The notes beneath the pieces were generated by a model, which saw only the letters and a program-made list of their open reading frames with translations, had not been told where the DNA came from and did not search any database. A program made the translations under genes and the position numbers. 64,000 nt of DNA from Marisa cornuarietis. Taxonomy: Eukaryota > Mollusca > Gastropoda > Architaenioglossa > Ampullariidae. The DNA is taken from assembly GCA_004794655.1 (NCBI GenBank), contig SMMW01000001.1:19168501-19232500 (forward strand), in the 5' to 3' direction. The stretch's first letter is position 1. Each line of letters opens with the position of its first letter. Shown here in pieces: positions 49,401-60,608 of the stretch.

Positions 49401-50929
49401 CAGCCACAAAATATTTAAAAAATTTGATGCACTCCCCTTTCTCGTCCTTGATTGATGCGTGTTGAATGTGTGTGAAAGAGGGTCAATAAATAAAATTTTC
49501 TACAGATTCCGACATCGTCGCATTTTTTAATGCTTTATTCTTTTATTTAAGAAATCACGGTCATGAGCCATATGGCTGTGCCATGCCAACTGCTCTGCTT
49601 TTGTGTAAACTAAACTAAGAAAGGAATATATTTTTGCTCATTCTTACATAGGTATCCAAGCACTACATTACTTCTAACAGTATCTATTTTTCATTTGATA
49701 ACAATGGCAGCTGACTGACAATACATTGACTAATTTGCACAGAAAAATGTCATTGTGTTTTGTTTACATACAACGAGCAGCAAGTGACATTACACTGAAT
49801 AGTAACTTTTGTACGTAGTGGTCGAATCGACTGAGGCCAGTGTTCAAACTGATAACCTAGGCTAATTTTATTTGTATGCTTTGGTTCTCTCTTACGTTAT
49901 AGATGTTTTTACATTATGGGAAACACTTCACTACCTCCGACACACACACATGTATGCAGGGGCACAAGTGAGTGTGCATATGCATGCTGATACTCCAATT
50001 GACCCACCCATATATAACAATATTCACACATATGCACACACAAAAACAAAATGTTGCACTGCTTTCTTTGCTTGTTCTTATTTCGTCTAGGCCAAATTGT
50101 TAATTACTGTTGAAATAAATGCCTTGCATTTTCTTATCATTTAGGCCTATATAAACACATCACTGAGAATAAACTCAGTTACATTTCTTTATACTTTACT
50201 TTTAGAAAACTATACCAAAACTAGCAGTTTATTGTTTAACTATTTTTCCTCGATGCAAACAGCATTAATAATTAATAAAAGGATGGCGTTTAGGGTCAAG
50301 CAAAACGTCATTTAACAACACTATTTAGGTGAGTTTTGTTCAAACACTGAATGTAAAAATGCCGTTTAATGATGGATCCGAAAAGAAACTTTGTAAAACT
50401 TGTTAAAGCATACGTTAAAGATTATAGGTATTTTTATAAAAGAAAAATTCTACATAAAAACAAGATTTATTGCATTCTCCGCTTTTTGTTCCGTCTATTT
50501 ACGCCCCTCGTATGCTCGTTTTAGAGTAGACTGCAGTGACGCCCCCTTTCACATGTAGCTTAGATACACAATTTTACGATTACTTTAGACCTATTTAAAA
50601 ATATATATGCACTCTTTAACAGAAAGGCCACTCTTAAACATAGTGAAATACACACTGATTTTTTCTAAGGGAGTCTGTTTGGAACACCAAGGCCGAAAGT
50701 AGGAGGCCTACCGGTTGTTTTGCTCAAAGGAATAACGAAGATGTATACGGACTACTGTTATTTTATGCTCACCTTGTTTTCCTGATCCTCAGCAAGGAGG
50801 TCAGGGCTGTCGTCGATTCCATCCTGAAATGACATTAAAATAAAAATGAGATGATCAAACTCCCTCTGAAGATAACAGACGAAAATGTCGAGCAACTCTT
50901 CCTCATGCGAAACGCACACCCACCATCAT
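37453..50929 (-). CDS. SNX6: Sorting nexin 5/6 orthologue (PX-BAR protein), complete, 14 exons
   Basis: SNX5/6-type nexin of the ESCPE-1 coat, which dimerises with SNX1/2 and retrieves cargo from endosomes to the Golgi. Coding exons: 50929-50924 (ATGATG), 50823-50773, 48039-47938, 47046-46936, 46508-46387, 45725-45602, 44572-44477, 43909-43804, 42184-42109, 40776-40737, 39221-39039, 38845-38782, 38605-38499, 37506-37453 (TAG). All introns are GT-AG and all phases agree, giving 413 codons against about 405 in vertebrates. The PX domain is about residues 30-172: [33 protein letters not shown] and [11 protein letters not shown]. It includes the helical insertion typical of SNX5/6 ([13 protein letters not shown]). 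The BAR domain is about 205-410, with [17 protein letters not shown] and VELELKHAK. The N-terminus MMDGIDD resembles SNX6 more than SNX5; invertebrates usually have one gene for the group. No defect was seen. Confidence 0.95.
37830..37903 (+). mobile_element. Fragment of a hAT-like transposon end
   Basis: ggcccgcgagattttatatc...gtgagaaaaggttgggcaccactg ends like the terminal region of many non-autonomous hAT (Charlie-like) elements. No matching opposite end was found, so it is a solitary fragment downstream of SNX6 exon 13 within its last intron. Confidence 0.4.
37905..38140 (-). mobile_element. tRNA-derived SINE (minus orientation)
   Basis: Read on the minus strand it has an A-box-like tagtgcctgtc and a B-box ggttcagatc about 40-50 nt apart, followed by a SINE body (gcaccctgttctttctctgc). 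A second, partial copy with the same head (caattctcactgta and the following block) lies at 41563-41640. It sits in the last intron of SNX6, in the same orientation as the gene. Confidence 0.6.
39675..40292 (-). mobile_element. Tigger/pogo-family DNA transposon, internally deleted
   Basis: The ends are cagtggaacctcggctaa and the complement of cactggaacctcggctag, flanked on both sides by TA (39673-39674 and 40293-40294), as in the pogo/Tigger branch of Tc1/mariner. On the minus strand 40052-39804 encode about 82 residues of the CENP-B-like N-terminal DNA-binding domain ([38 protein letters not shown]). The DDE catalytic region is missing, so it cannot move by itself. Confidence 0.85.
39804..40052 (-). 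pseudogene. Tigger transposase N-terminal fragment (CENP-B-type helix-turn-helix)
   Basis: The ATG at 40052 starts [10 protein letters not shown] followed by a psq/CENP-B-type helix-turn-helix. The frame ends at 39804, before any CENP-B-type DDE domain. Full Tigger proteins are several hundred residues, so this is a truncated remnant. It could still encode a small DNA-binding peptide, but nothing suggests expression beyond its place in an SNX6 intron on the transcribed strand. Confidence 0.8.
42242..43286. mobile_element. Non-autonomous hAT transposon (1.05 kb)
   Basis: The ends are ctggggtgggaaaa and the complement of caggggtggagaac, flanked by gtctaaag on the left and ctctaaag on the right (8 bp, one mismatch), as expected for hAT. 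The interior is AT-rich, with (TTA)n tracts at 42.88 and 43.13 kb, and has no transposase. It lies in the SNX6 intron between exons 43909-43804 and 42184-42109. Confidence 0.75.
45835..46184 (+). mobile_element. LINE 3' end with last codons of ORF2 and (ATT)n tail
   Basis: The plus strand reads [20 protein letters not shown] and a stop, the usual end of a LINE ORF2. A 3' UTR follows, shared with 21438-21660, ending ctataaaaatcttcatt plus (ATT)n. It is heavily 5'-truncated and lies in an SNX6 intron, antisense to the gene. Confidence 0.8.
48150..49310 (+). mobile_element. Degenerate LINE (RT thumb and RNase H relic)
   Basis: Despite stops and shifts, the plus strand recalls the 25.6-kb element. 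Near 48240 it has an [13 protein letters not shown] region, then DRCNTKILI; near 48790 [10 protein letters not shown]; near 48870 a [17 protein letters not shown] block (RNase H); and near 49190 [10 protein letters not shown] (terminal Cys/His motif). It belongs to the same RNase H-bearing group but is far more diverged, indicating an old insertion. It lies in an SNX6 intron, antisense. Confidence 0.7.
49321..50772. other. SNX6 intron, no feature recognised
   Basis: AT-rich sequence with a short CA/CACA stretch near 49.94 kb. No transposon ends, splice-bounded exons or conserved motifs were seen. Confidence 0.6.
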
Positions 50930-50943
50930 GGCTGAATCTCTAT

Positions 50944-50953
50944 GTCACGTGAT
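50944..50953. promoter_or_regulatory. CLEAR/E-box-like site (GTCACGTGAT) at the SNX6 start
   Basis: gtcacgtgat matches the TFEB/TFE3 CLEAR palindrome GTCACGTGAC at nine of ten positions and contains the CACGTG E-box. It lies 15-24 nt upstream of the SNX6 ATG on the minus strand. CLEAR sites are concentrated at promoters of endolysosomal genes, which suits a retrograde sorting nexin; USF/MYC-type factors also bind CACGTG. Confidence 0.4.
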
Positions 50954-50959
50954 AATGAG

Positions 50960-53590
50960 TGAGCAGGAGAAGCTGCACTTTTGCTTTCGTATAATTTTTT
51001 CCTCGGATTTTATGGCAACGGTAAATAATTAATACATGGACAATTAACTACATATTATTTCTACTGCAACACCGTCTATCGCTCCACAAAACTAATGTGT
51101 TTAGTTATCTAGAGCTGCGGCTGACTGATCACAGGCATTTATGTTTCCGTCAACACAGGTAGTAAAACCTGCGTGTTGCCTTAGTCTCAGGTGTGTTTTG
51201 ATGTTGCCGTTGCTAAAATAGAAAATAATGGCCACCTCAAGCGGCTATTAATGAATAATTCTTTACGCCTTAGATTAACGGAGATGCGGTTTAACAAAAG
51301 CCCTATATGATCTGCGTTTGAACTCTTCCATACTTGTAAACCTGTAAGACTAGTGCTCCTCCCCACCTAAACCTGGCTTGTCTAAAAATAGAATTCATCG
51401 TCTGCTAGGTATCAAGACCATTGTCGCTATTTCACCTTATCAAGACAAAGAACAGATAAAATATCACGTTTGTCATAATTCCTGGAACTTAAGCAAATGT
51501 ACAGGTATTTTTTGCGAGCACGGTCGATTAAACCGATTGAGATGCCATGCATTTTATCAGCAATTGTTATACAACTTGACTGAAAGTATGCATCCCACAA
51601 CCTATGATCTCAGTATGTAAGACCGGGATTTGCATACCGTTGCTCATAAACTGGGTGACTGAAGGGTCTATACTCTATGGTGAAGACTGCAGCTGTGATA
51701 TTGTAAGATTTAAGATATCTAAAATAGTGGTGTTTTAATGTACGTGTTTTTGACATTTCCCCCACCCCTTTCTTTCATGTTACTATGTGAGCAATTGTAC
51801 CTTACCCCTTCCCACACACACACACACACAAATACATGCGAGGAAAGTCGAAGGCAGTGGTTGTACAAGAAGTTACAGATCTGTCAAAAACACGTACATG
51901 TCTTTGCATATCGTGTCTGTCAATCTTAGCGCATTCATGCTGTTTGTTGATTTGTTTTCATAGATTCGATCGACTCTGCACAGTTCCTGTTATTCTCTGG
52001 AAATCTGTCAAGTTCTGTTTAGCCCATGTCATTTACCTTAATTTTTGCCTGTTGTTTTACTACAGAGGGTGCGTGTTTTTTTTTCTTTTAGTGGTTTCTT
52101 GTAGAGTCTCCACAGACACAATTTGAGATTCTGTGGGAAGGAAGATTATTATATATAGTGCTGTTATTATTATCATGAAATCATTTCATTTATCACTATA
52201 GCTGTCCAAGAAAATATACATTTCTTATTTCATTAAATGAACACATAAATCTTCCTAATTTTCCTTCCCCAGCAACCTTTGTCTCTAATTATAGTGAAAG
52301 ACAGATTTTCATAATTATAATTATTTCAAGAATGAGATTAAATTAAGGACTAAGTTTTTAACGACTGGGTAGAGCTCGGTGAAAGATACTGTTTCAAAAA
52401 ATCTGGGTGAATACACCCTTTTCATTCTCGAGATACAAACAACATACAGAAAGACGTTAAAATCGTGCTTCCACGGTACGTTTGTACGGAGAAGGAACGA
52501 CTGGCCGAGTGTGACAAAAAGACAGCAGACAGTTGAAATATATCTTTCATTCAAGCGAATGACACGAGAAGACAAGCTCAGAGAGACAAACAAAAGAGAC
52601 GCAAAAAACTAAGAATCGAAAAAATCAGTTTATTTCAAAGCGCAAACACGTATAGAAACGTAAATATAATAGTTAAGAAAATAACATCATTAACAGAATT
52701 GCATGCACATTACTACTATCATATAAACAACTGATAGTTTATAAATATCCAGGCTCTCGCTAAACTTATGCATGATATTTAGCAAAAATACCTGAACTTC
52801 GATATCTAAAATTGTTGTAGCATGCTCTACCGTATATCGAACATAAATATATAAATGTGAAAATTCGTTTATAAACACCACAACATCAGATATGAAAATG
52901 ACAAATCCAAAAAGGCTTTAAGTTTAATATAATTATTTGTATTAAAAATGCAGTAAAATGCTGCTGTGTTAATACGACATAATCGCAGTCGAGAAAAAGG
53001 AATATGGAGGTAAAGATAACGGGTTAGCAAATTATAGGGAAAGAGGGAAGAACACTCTGTAAACTTCAAGCTAGCAAACATTAGGGCGCCGATCAGCTGA
53101 ACAGCAAGGTCCTTGTGTATGCGTGACTGTACTGTCTACCACACTTCTATATTATGCTAAAACTTGGCTTTACATTGTTTAAAATGCATCTTGGCAGACA
53201 CGCACAATTTTCGGCTCTAATAGGTTAAAGGTCGCTCAATCATTGCCTTGAAAGATGTTTTTCGACTACTTCTGAAAATCTACTGGTACACTAGTAAGAT
53301 CTTCTTTATAAGTATACAAGGAAAAACTGGGGGGAGGGGGTTTCATAGAAGTAAAAAGAACATTACGTACAGATTTGAGCAAAATTTTAGTGAATGAGAA
53401 GATGGGAGGATGAGTTTAACTTGCAAAATTTGCTTGAATTAACACGGAGAGATCATTGTGTGGCACAAGATGAATGCTGTAGCGTTTCAGGAAACAATAT
53501 ATCTTAAAGTGATTAATTAAAAGTACTCATCAATGTATGAGCTAACTTGGACGGGTGACTATAACTTCTCATCTGCTTCATGTTGTTTTC
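50960..53590. other. Intergenic stretch between SNX6 and the claudin-like gene
   Basis: AT-rich sequence with a (CA)n tract at 51.81 kb. No coding exon or transposon was recognised. The part next to 50.95 kb should hold the SNX6 promoter; the part near 53.6 kb the 3' end of the claudin-like gene. Confidence 0.5.
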
Positions 53591-53591
53591 G

Positions 53592-53625
53592 TTTATTTTT
53601 TGTTTTGTTTTAGTGTTCTTTTATT
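53592..53625 (-). terminator. Candidate polyadenylation signals of the claudin-like gene
   Basis: Two AATAAA hexamers on the minus strand (53625-53620 and 53597-53592) lie about 290-320 nt after the stop codon at 53912, a normal 3' UTR length. Confidence 0.4.
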
Positions 53626-53911
53626 GACATCTGCCGTTCTTTCCACCGCCTACTCTGCCACAACACGTACTTTATATAGGTCCCTACAGTCTATACTACG
53701 GAAAGAAAGAACAAGGGAAGAATAGCCGAAGAAAGAAAGAGAGAACGAATTTCCTTAAAGAGACCAGCGATGTGAGCAAGTTTGTGCCCCTTTTCCCTAG
53801 AAAAACCAGTGAGTAGAAACTGCGGCAGTCTGCCCAATCAGCTAAAACGTTAGACCGTTGCTGGCTGATACGGAAGGCGAGCTGGTGGTCAGGAAGCGAT
53901 GCCCTCCCCGT

Positions 53912-56330
53912 TCATTTGCCCATATGCTGCAGCACACTCATGATCCCAGCGATGAAGATCAGGACCGTCCCAGCGATGGCCACGCCCATGGACCAGCCGA
54001 TCTCGAAGCCTCCCTCCTCGTACTTGGTGCCGAAGATGATGTAGCCGATCACCATGGCGATGACTGGTACACAGAGGAGAAACGATGTTATCAGCAGTAA
54101 CAGTACGGGGGGGGGGGCAGAAAAAGAGGAACCAGTCCGCAGCGGTAGTCGTAACAGAACTCGTAACAAAAGTCATTACAGAAGTAGTAATAGTAGTCGT
54201 ATTCGTAGCAGTGCCAGGTAACAGTAGCAGGAAGAGTAGTCGCTCCCTGAAGCAAAAAGCAACTCACCTGCCCCAAAGATAAAGAATATCGTGGCCAGCA
54301 GCGCCTCCCTGCGGCGGCATCCGTTCACAAAGCAGTAGAGCAGCAGAATGAGAAGTGCCAGCAAAACAGCGATCAACCCGATGCACTCCATCGCCTGGGT
54401 GGCCTTGTGGAAGTCTGCGTAATGGATAAAGTCATGGATAGAAAAGTGACACCTTTGAGTCATTGCTGATACAGCACTCTGACTGGTTCCAACAAATTAA
54501 CTTCATGGGTTAATACAACAGTACAAAATGTAGATATACATGTTAATTATCAGATTGGTCATAACCGTCCTCGGTTCAATGGCACAAACGTGAATGGCTT
54601 CAGCTTATAACTGTTTATTATTGATGTGCTAGAATGTTTACACTATCAAACATGAAACAAGATATATATATTAGGGGAGACTGAAAGACCATTGCAACGG
54701 AACTAGTTGGATAAATGTGTGCTGTAATTTGAGTGTTTATGCTAGCAGCTTTTCGAGACTCTAAGATGAAGAGAACTGAAGAGAGAGGTCATGCCTCAGT
54801 GAAAATAGAAAACACACAGACCATGAATCGAGACTCTTGACTTCATGGGTCATCTGGGGAAGAGTTGGCCAATCCAGCCCGTTACAAAGTTCTTCCAATG
54901 GCACACACATATGTATGTCTCAAGAACACACACTATACACAAACATACCTTAAGAAGCTAGAAGACACACATAAGAACTATAACACAAAGAACATGCCGA
55001 GGAAATAAAGCACATACAGAGAGAACATGCTTCAGAGTCATACATGAAGACATACAGCACACACGCAGAACATGCCTGCGGTGAAAATGAGCAAGCAGAC
55101 AGGCAAACACTGAAACATGATTTACGCACGGCGTTCAAGCCCCCATCTGGCACAAAGGAACGTTGGGTTTGGATCTGTGACATTTTACAGTAGGTCCGTC
55201 TGGTAAATAATTTATCACCTGTCGAAGCTGCTTATATGGAAACAAGCATACTCTGCAAAATGTCAAAGGAATATTTTTTCTCAAAAATTGTCCCACAGGA
55301 TAGAGACGAAGTATGGGCCAATGACAGGTTTACGCCGAGCCTAAATACAATGAGGAATGTCTAGTACTTCTGACAGAGAAAGCGTTTCTCATGATACGGA
55401 AGTTGGCATGGTGTAGAAGTTGATATGCTACGGGGGCTGACATGATATGGAAGTTGATATAGAAGGGGACGCGAGCTTTACACTGCCGTGCCAGTCAGCT
55501 GTATTGAGGAAACCATGACCCTTCTCGCCTTCTCGATTCTGTTCCTTGCAAAAAACTTAGTGGAGGAGGGCTGGGGCATGGATCGGTTTGGAAAAAAAAA
55601 ATAGTGCAGCGTTACTGTTCTTTTCAGATGTTTCATGGTCATCTCGTTTGTTTGTCTATCCTTCCTGAAGTTTTTTTTTTCCTTTTCAAGCTCTTTCCTG
55701 CACTCTCGCCCAACTCAACTTTTTCCTTGATTTACACACTAACAGGCATTATAGTACCCTTCCCCTCGGCAGGCTAGGAAGCAGTTCTTGTAAGTTAAAA
55801 TTAGCTCATAGCATCAGTCCTGATAGGTACACGCCCTCTCAGCATATTTCACGTATGCAAGTGGCATCGAAGGAACAGCCAGTGGCCTAGTGAACACCAA
55901 AGCGATGCTTAGTCATTAGCCGGTCGGAGGGACGTAAGGCAGATGAAGTAGGACCAGCAAAATCAAAAGTGGTGATTATTTTCGCTACCGAATGAAGAAT
56001 GAAACTCTCTTCATAATGGCATACTCAGACCATACAGGCTAGGATCGCTATGGAAAATGAGAATCCGACTCGATTTCAGAGATGTATGGTTTGAGACCGG
56101 CCGGGGTCTGTCACTGTAAAAACATTCTCCCTCAGCTGATTCTTTAGAGAAGGTATAAAATGAAAGCTAGAAGTATGCCCTCTACAAATAATGTTCCCTA
56201 CGAACAGCCATTGAACAACTGAATTTCAGCTACATGTATATAGTGGAATCTTTTACTTTCTTTTTGAAAACCTTACTGCTGTTCAAAATTCTGATTTTGT
56301 TTTTGACACATTTATCGGCTTTGTGCTAGG

Positions 56331-56396
<66 letters not shown>

Positions 56397-59300
56397 AGCT
56401 TCATTCTTTCACTTAGCAGAGGCGAGATTATTACCTACACCCCATTGCGCACCGTGCTACTCATCCAAGCAGTCCTGACGAGTGGGAGGGTGGGGGACAG
56501 GCGGGTCTGGTGTACCCCTGCCCGCAGTTATGAAGGGGGCCGGCCTTGGTCAGTGGATTTTTTTTTCATCTTCTTTTTCTTTTAGTTTTCTTTTAAAGAA
56601 AGGTTGACGTAACATTCGACACTCCAGGGATTTTTTTCTTATGTAGCGGGGTACTACAAGTCTGATCCTTTACCGTCATGTTTCCTCATTTACTAACTGC
56701 ATGCTGGTGTATTGTAGCACTTCCTCTTACAATGGAATGCTTATTTACCCATAGATGCAAAGATTGGGTCCAGAGGACCAGGAGAGAAGATCTGCTGAAG
56801 AAGGATGTAAAATTGTTCTCTAGTTCATGCTACTTCTTGCACGTGCAGTGACTTCAGTGGGACTGCTAGCACAACCCATGTCTTCTGTACCAGTCTTTCT
56901 CGATTACATTGCCGGTACATAGCCTACAAACTGCGGTTAAAGGTTTGCAGTGACTGTCAAGGCAAACTCACCGGGAAACTTTCTGGTGCACAGCACGAGC
57001 AGTTCCTGACCTTGACACGTATACGTCACTGGAATGCGGTCTCACAGTGCCAAGCACACAGCTGTTTCGTGTGATTAAAGAGTTGGAAAAAAATATTCAC
57101 AGGCAACATGGAACACATTCTGCACATGGATAACGCGGTAGGAAAATTAATGATGCAGTTTGAAGTCAAGATGAAGCAGTCATCTATCTGCTCTTTGAAC
57201 GAAATGGTGAGACGTCTCTTCCTCAGTTTACATCTGAACTTCATGTTGAAAGAAAACTTAGGATCTTTTGCAAATCATTCAGCACGTAAAAATAGGAAAT
57301 TGATGACATTTAACCATAAATGAGTCATCTTGCCTTAAAGCCATTTGTTACTGACAGTGAATAAGCATACATTATTGTTGTCTGGATTTTTTACTGACCA
57401 TGTGGCTGCTGTGACCAAATGGCAAAAACAATGGGAGAGAGAAAGTCTGCTTTTGCAAGCAAGCGTTTTGTGTGAGAGTCCACAAGAAATTGTTTGGTTG
57501 GGATTAAAAATTCTTTGTGCTCAGTGTGCATTTGAAATATAAGGATTTGTGTCACGTGTCCTAATTTACAGTGGCGTAGGAACCGGGGGGCCAAGGGGGG
57601 CAGCCGCCCCCCAAAAAAAGATGCTGGGAAGGCAGAATGTGAACGTCATTCATTGTCAGCGTGGAGCTTGCCCCCCCCCCCCAAAGCCGAGCATCTTAAT
57701 ACGCCACTGATTTACTGTATTTGTTGCTTTCATATGCCCCGGACAATGGCTTCAAAATTCAAGTCAGTTTCTGGGTTGCAAAACCCATATTTTTTCTCTA
57801 GCACGCTTCTCTAGCAGATCACTAGACTGAATGGATGGCTTTACTAATAGATTATATCCAGTTTTACTGTTAATGTGTAGTTCGTGCGTTCTGGCAGGTT
57901 TAATAGCGACATTGCAGGACTGAGTAGAGTGAACGTCAGCGGTAAACAACAGCAGCTTGTGCGTCGCTGCCTGTGAAAATAAATTCTGATTCATTACCCA
58001 CTCATTTAGTCAGCCCCCGCCCCGCGTCCAGCATGGCGTAAGGCCGTAAGTGCACTGACAGCGCAAGAGGCGGGGGGACTATCGGCCATTTTGAAGGGCC
58101 AGCCGTTGGACCACTTCCGAAACTGGACTGGCAGGCCGGGCGAGGCATTGTTTTGCGGCACAGCTGTATCTCTGTTTCGGATTGAGCTCGTTGTACTTGT
58201 GGCTTCTGTGGATCATTTTGTGCTCAAGTCATGCAGTACAGCGACGGTAACCACATTAGTGTGTGGCAGTGGTGGTTGGGGGATTGGGTGGTAAGGTGGG
58301 AGGAACGGGCGGTTATTTCTCATTCAAGATGTAGATTGCAATATGTTAGACAGCAAATGTTTGGCAGATTTTACAAAATAGAGAAGATACTACTATAGCG
58401 CAAGATTTAGATGTAGGCACCCTAGCCAACTGCATTGTTCGACTGCGAAGAAACAGATCGAAGTTCGAAGCCTGATCGGCTCTGTGGCTGAAAAACCTTC
58501 CCTACCCTCAGTCAGCAGCCTGGTAGGAAATGATACCTGCTTTATCAAGGGAGGTAACGACAGCGGAAAGTAGATGACTGAGCTCCTATATCTATTTAGT
58601 GGCGTACCCTAGAAACGATGAACCACTTATGTTCGTTGTCTCCCATGACCTTGAATGCACAGAAGGCCCTGCTTCTTGGTTATTTCTCAACCGCTTTTTA
58701 ACTTGTGTCATCCCCCATTCGCCCTCTCTACACATATACTGAAAAATGAATTAATTAAATAAAGTATTCAAGTCAGATGAATGTCGGAGACAGTTGCAAG
58801 GAATGAACAATATGGTATGGAAAGGAAGGTGAGGGTTCACGTCGAATCTCGCGATCGGAAATACCAACCCAAAGTATTAGTCACTGAATGACTGCATTGC
58901 CACATCCATAGAAAACCTGACGCCCTATCAAGCCTACAAAGAGGGCGGGGTGGAAAATTGTGGTGAAATGGGGATGGAAGCTGCCTACGCTGGAGCAAGA
59001 ATTGTGAAATGGGTTTCATACACCAATCAACCCTTAAAAAAAAGCCAATATCTGCGATCATATACCTACCATACTGCTTCCAGCAGACTATTACAGAATG
59101 ACTGGCGTTACCTGGACTACCCACTAGTTTCTTTGATTTCAAGGCATCCATCTTAGAGGAACAAAGAACCAGCAACCACAACAATAAAAGCAATAAAATA
59201 TAATTCATACATAACAATAAAGCAATAGACCTCTCAGTGCTTTCTTAGGTTTCTTGGTGCCCATCAGAAATAGAATAACTGGGAGGTTTTTTGTAAATGT

Positions 59301-59670
59301 AAACTGTATTAAAACAGAACAATTATTACCTGTAGCAAAGACCTCAAGGCTGTAATAAACAAAACTCTAGTAACTAGTACAAAGCTCGTCTAAGCCCATG
59401 CAAAGGGCATCATGCTTGTTAGTTTTCTGCTACGTAAGATGATGAACCTGTATAAAAGTTACCTGGAAGAATGCTAGGGGGCAGTCTGCCGGAAGTGCAG
59501 CGGGTGTACAGGCAGCTCTTGAAGCCCCATAACCCTCGATTCTCAGACCCGTACCTCGTGGAAACCCAAGAATCTGTTGCAAAGCCGACGACAAAAAGGA
59601 GGACTCCGAGGGTGAGACAAACCAGGGCTATCTTCAGCCAAGTTGAAATCGCTGAAAAACTTGCCGGCAT
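53912..59670 (-). CDS. Claudin/PMP22-superfamily tetraspan membrane protein, four exons
   Basis: Exons: 59670-59463, 57028-56972, 54414-54268 and 54063-53912 (TGA). All junctions are GT-AG and phase 1, giving 187 codons starting MPASFSAIS. Four membrane segments are visible: about residues 12-32 (ALVCLTLGVLLFVVGFA), after ATQAMECIG (AVLLALLILLLYCFV), AVIAMVIGYIIFG, and VAIAGTVLIFIAGIM. The first extracellular loop has the superfamily signature W...GLWGFKSCLYTRC (W-GLW-C-C). Proteins of this fold form septate or tight junctions or serve as channel and receptor accessory subunits; which applies here is unknown. The TTG 54 nt upstream is not a likely start. Exon 2 (57 nt, VTYTCQGQELL onward) adds two more cysteines and is phase-neutral. 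The very short C-terminus (QHMGK) lacks the PDZ-binding motif of many claudins. Confidence 0.85.
56333..56395 (+). repeat. (GT)n microsatellite
   Basis: About 31 uninterrupted GT units in intron 2 of the claudin-like gene. Confidence 0.95.
57569..57709. mobile_element. Short MITE with CAGTGGCGTA inverted ends
   Basis: The 141-bp element begins cagtggcgtaggaaccgggg and ends taatacgccactg. The terminal ten bases are perfect inverted repeats and the flanks are attta on both sides. G-runs near the left end and C-runs near the right would extend a hairpin. The ends fit hAT-like non-autonomous elements, though a 5-bp duplication is shorter than the usual 8. Confidence 0.7.
58395..58600 (+). mobile_element. 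tRNA-derived SINE-like element
   Basis: tagccaactgcattgttcga followed by a B-box-like gttcgaagcctgatcggctc and a body (cctggtaggaaatgatacct). The arrangement matches a tRNA-headed SINE on the plus strand in intron 1 of the claudin-like gene. The tail is unclear. Confidence 0.5.
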
Positions 59671-60119
59671 TTTGGTTGCGGCGGTGGAAACCGGTATCTC
59701 TCGCTTCTTCTCAAGTCGGCACAAGCTCGCTTCTGCAACTTCTCCTCGCCAAACCTCGCCTTTTTGAGGCTCGCAGGCTCCAAACTGGTATGGACTCTTC
59801 CAAAAATTCTTAGTGCAGTTTCACAACACTATAACGGGCACAAAGCGCAGTGAATTTTGTGTGTGCCTTAAAACTGAATTTGAAATAGATGAGCAATCAT
59901 CTCTATTGTTTCAAGGCAGGCAGAGGTAATAATACCAGGTGGAGAAAAAGCCATACAGAAGTACGTCCACAGCAGGAAAAGCAAGTTTGATGAGCACAGC
60001 ACCGGCGCAGGCTTCAGCAACTTTGGGGTTCACACCAACAGGCGGGTCGTCTGCGTCTGCTGGTGCGTAGGCTGGTCGGCGTGTAGTGCAGTGTCAGGAG
60101 ATTGGCCCTGCCCACCGTA

Positions 60120-60560
60120 CTAGAGAGAGTGAGCGCGTGTGCGAGAGACAGAGTATGAGTTACTGTGATCAGAAAATTTCATCTCTGCGTGTGTATATGC
60201 TATGAATAGGAGGGGATCTGAAGCAGTGCGTATGTGTTCGTTCATCGTGACTGTGTGTGTGTGTGCGCACGAGCGCGAACGAGTGAGTGAGTGAGATAAA
60301 AACATGATTAACAGAGTGAAGAGCGAGGATATATATCTATATGTGTGTGAGAGAGAAAGAGAGAGAAAGAGGAAGAGAGGAAAAGCAACAGTAACGCACT
60401 TATTATCCTTATCATGCAGTATGCTAAGCAACGGTTGCTAGCCCTTTTTTGTGCTGGCAGTGGCATATATATATATATAGAGAGAGAGACGCCGCACTCT
60501 GAGACTTGGAGGCCCATCGTGCACAGAAATTGGAGGAGTGTGGGGAGGGGGAGGGGAGAA
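60120..60560 (+). repeat. Simple-repeat-rich stretch (GA, GT, TA, GAGT)
   Basis: Short GT, GA and gagtgagtgagt tracts, TA tracts at 60.33 and 60.47 kb and a purine-rich block near 60.54 kb. Open frames across it are low-complexity. Confidence 0.8.
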
Positions 60561-60608
60561 AGGGAGATGGTAGGTAAGCTATTGCATGTTGGTCACGTAC
60601 TTTTGTAG

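Larger units (their letters stand above)
54415..59462. other. Claudin-like gene introns 1 and 2
   Basis: Besides exon 2 (57028-56972), this 5-kb stretch holds a (GT)31 tract at 56.33-56.40 kb, a 141-bp MITE at 57.57 kb, a GC-rich patch near 58.01-58.11 kb with a YY1-like ggccattttgaa, and a SINE at 58.4 kb. The remainder shows nothing recognisable. Confidence 0.6.

Noticed and set aside
59471..59767. 98-codon plus-strand open frame
   Set aside because: Antisense of claudin-like exon 1 and its 5' UTR.
60567..60608. ATGGTAG start plus 35-nt intron to supply a first exon for the 60609 exon
   Set aside because: Phase fits and would give a neat signal peptide, but a 35-nt intron is shorter than animal spliceosomes normally process.
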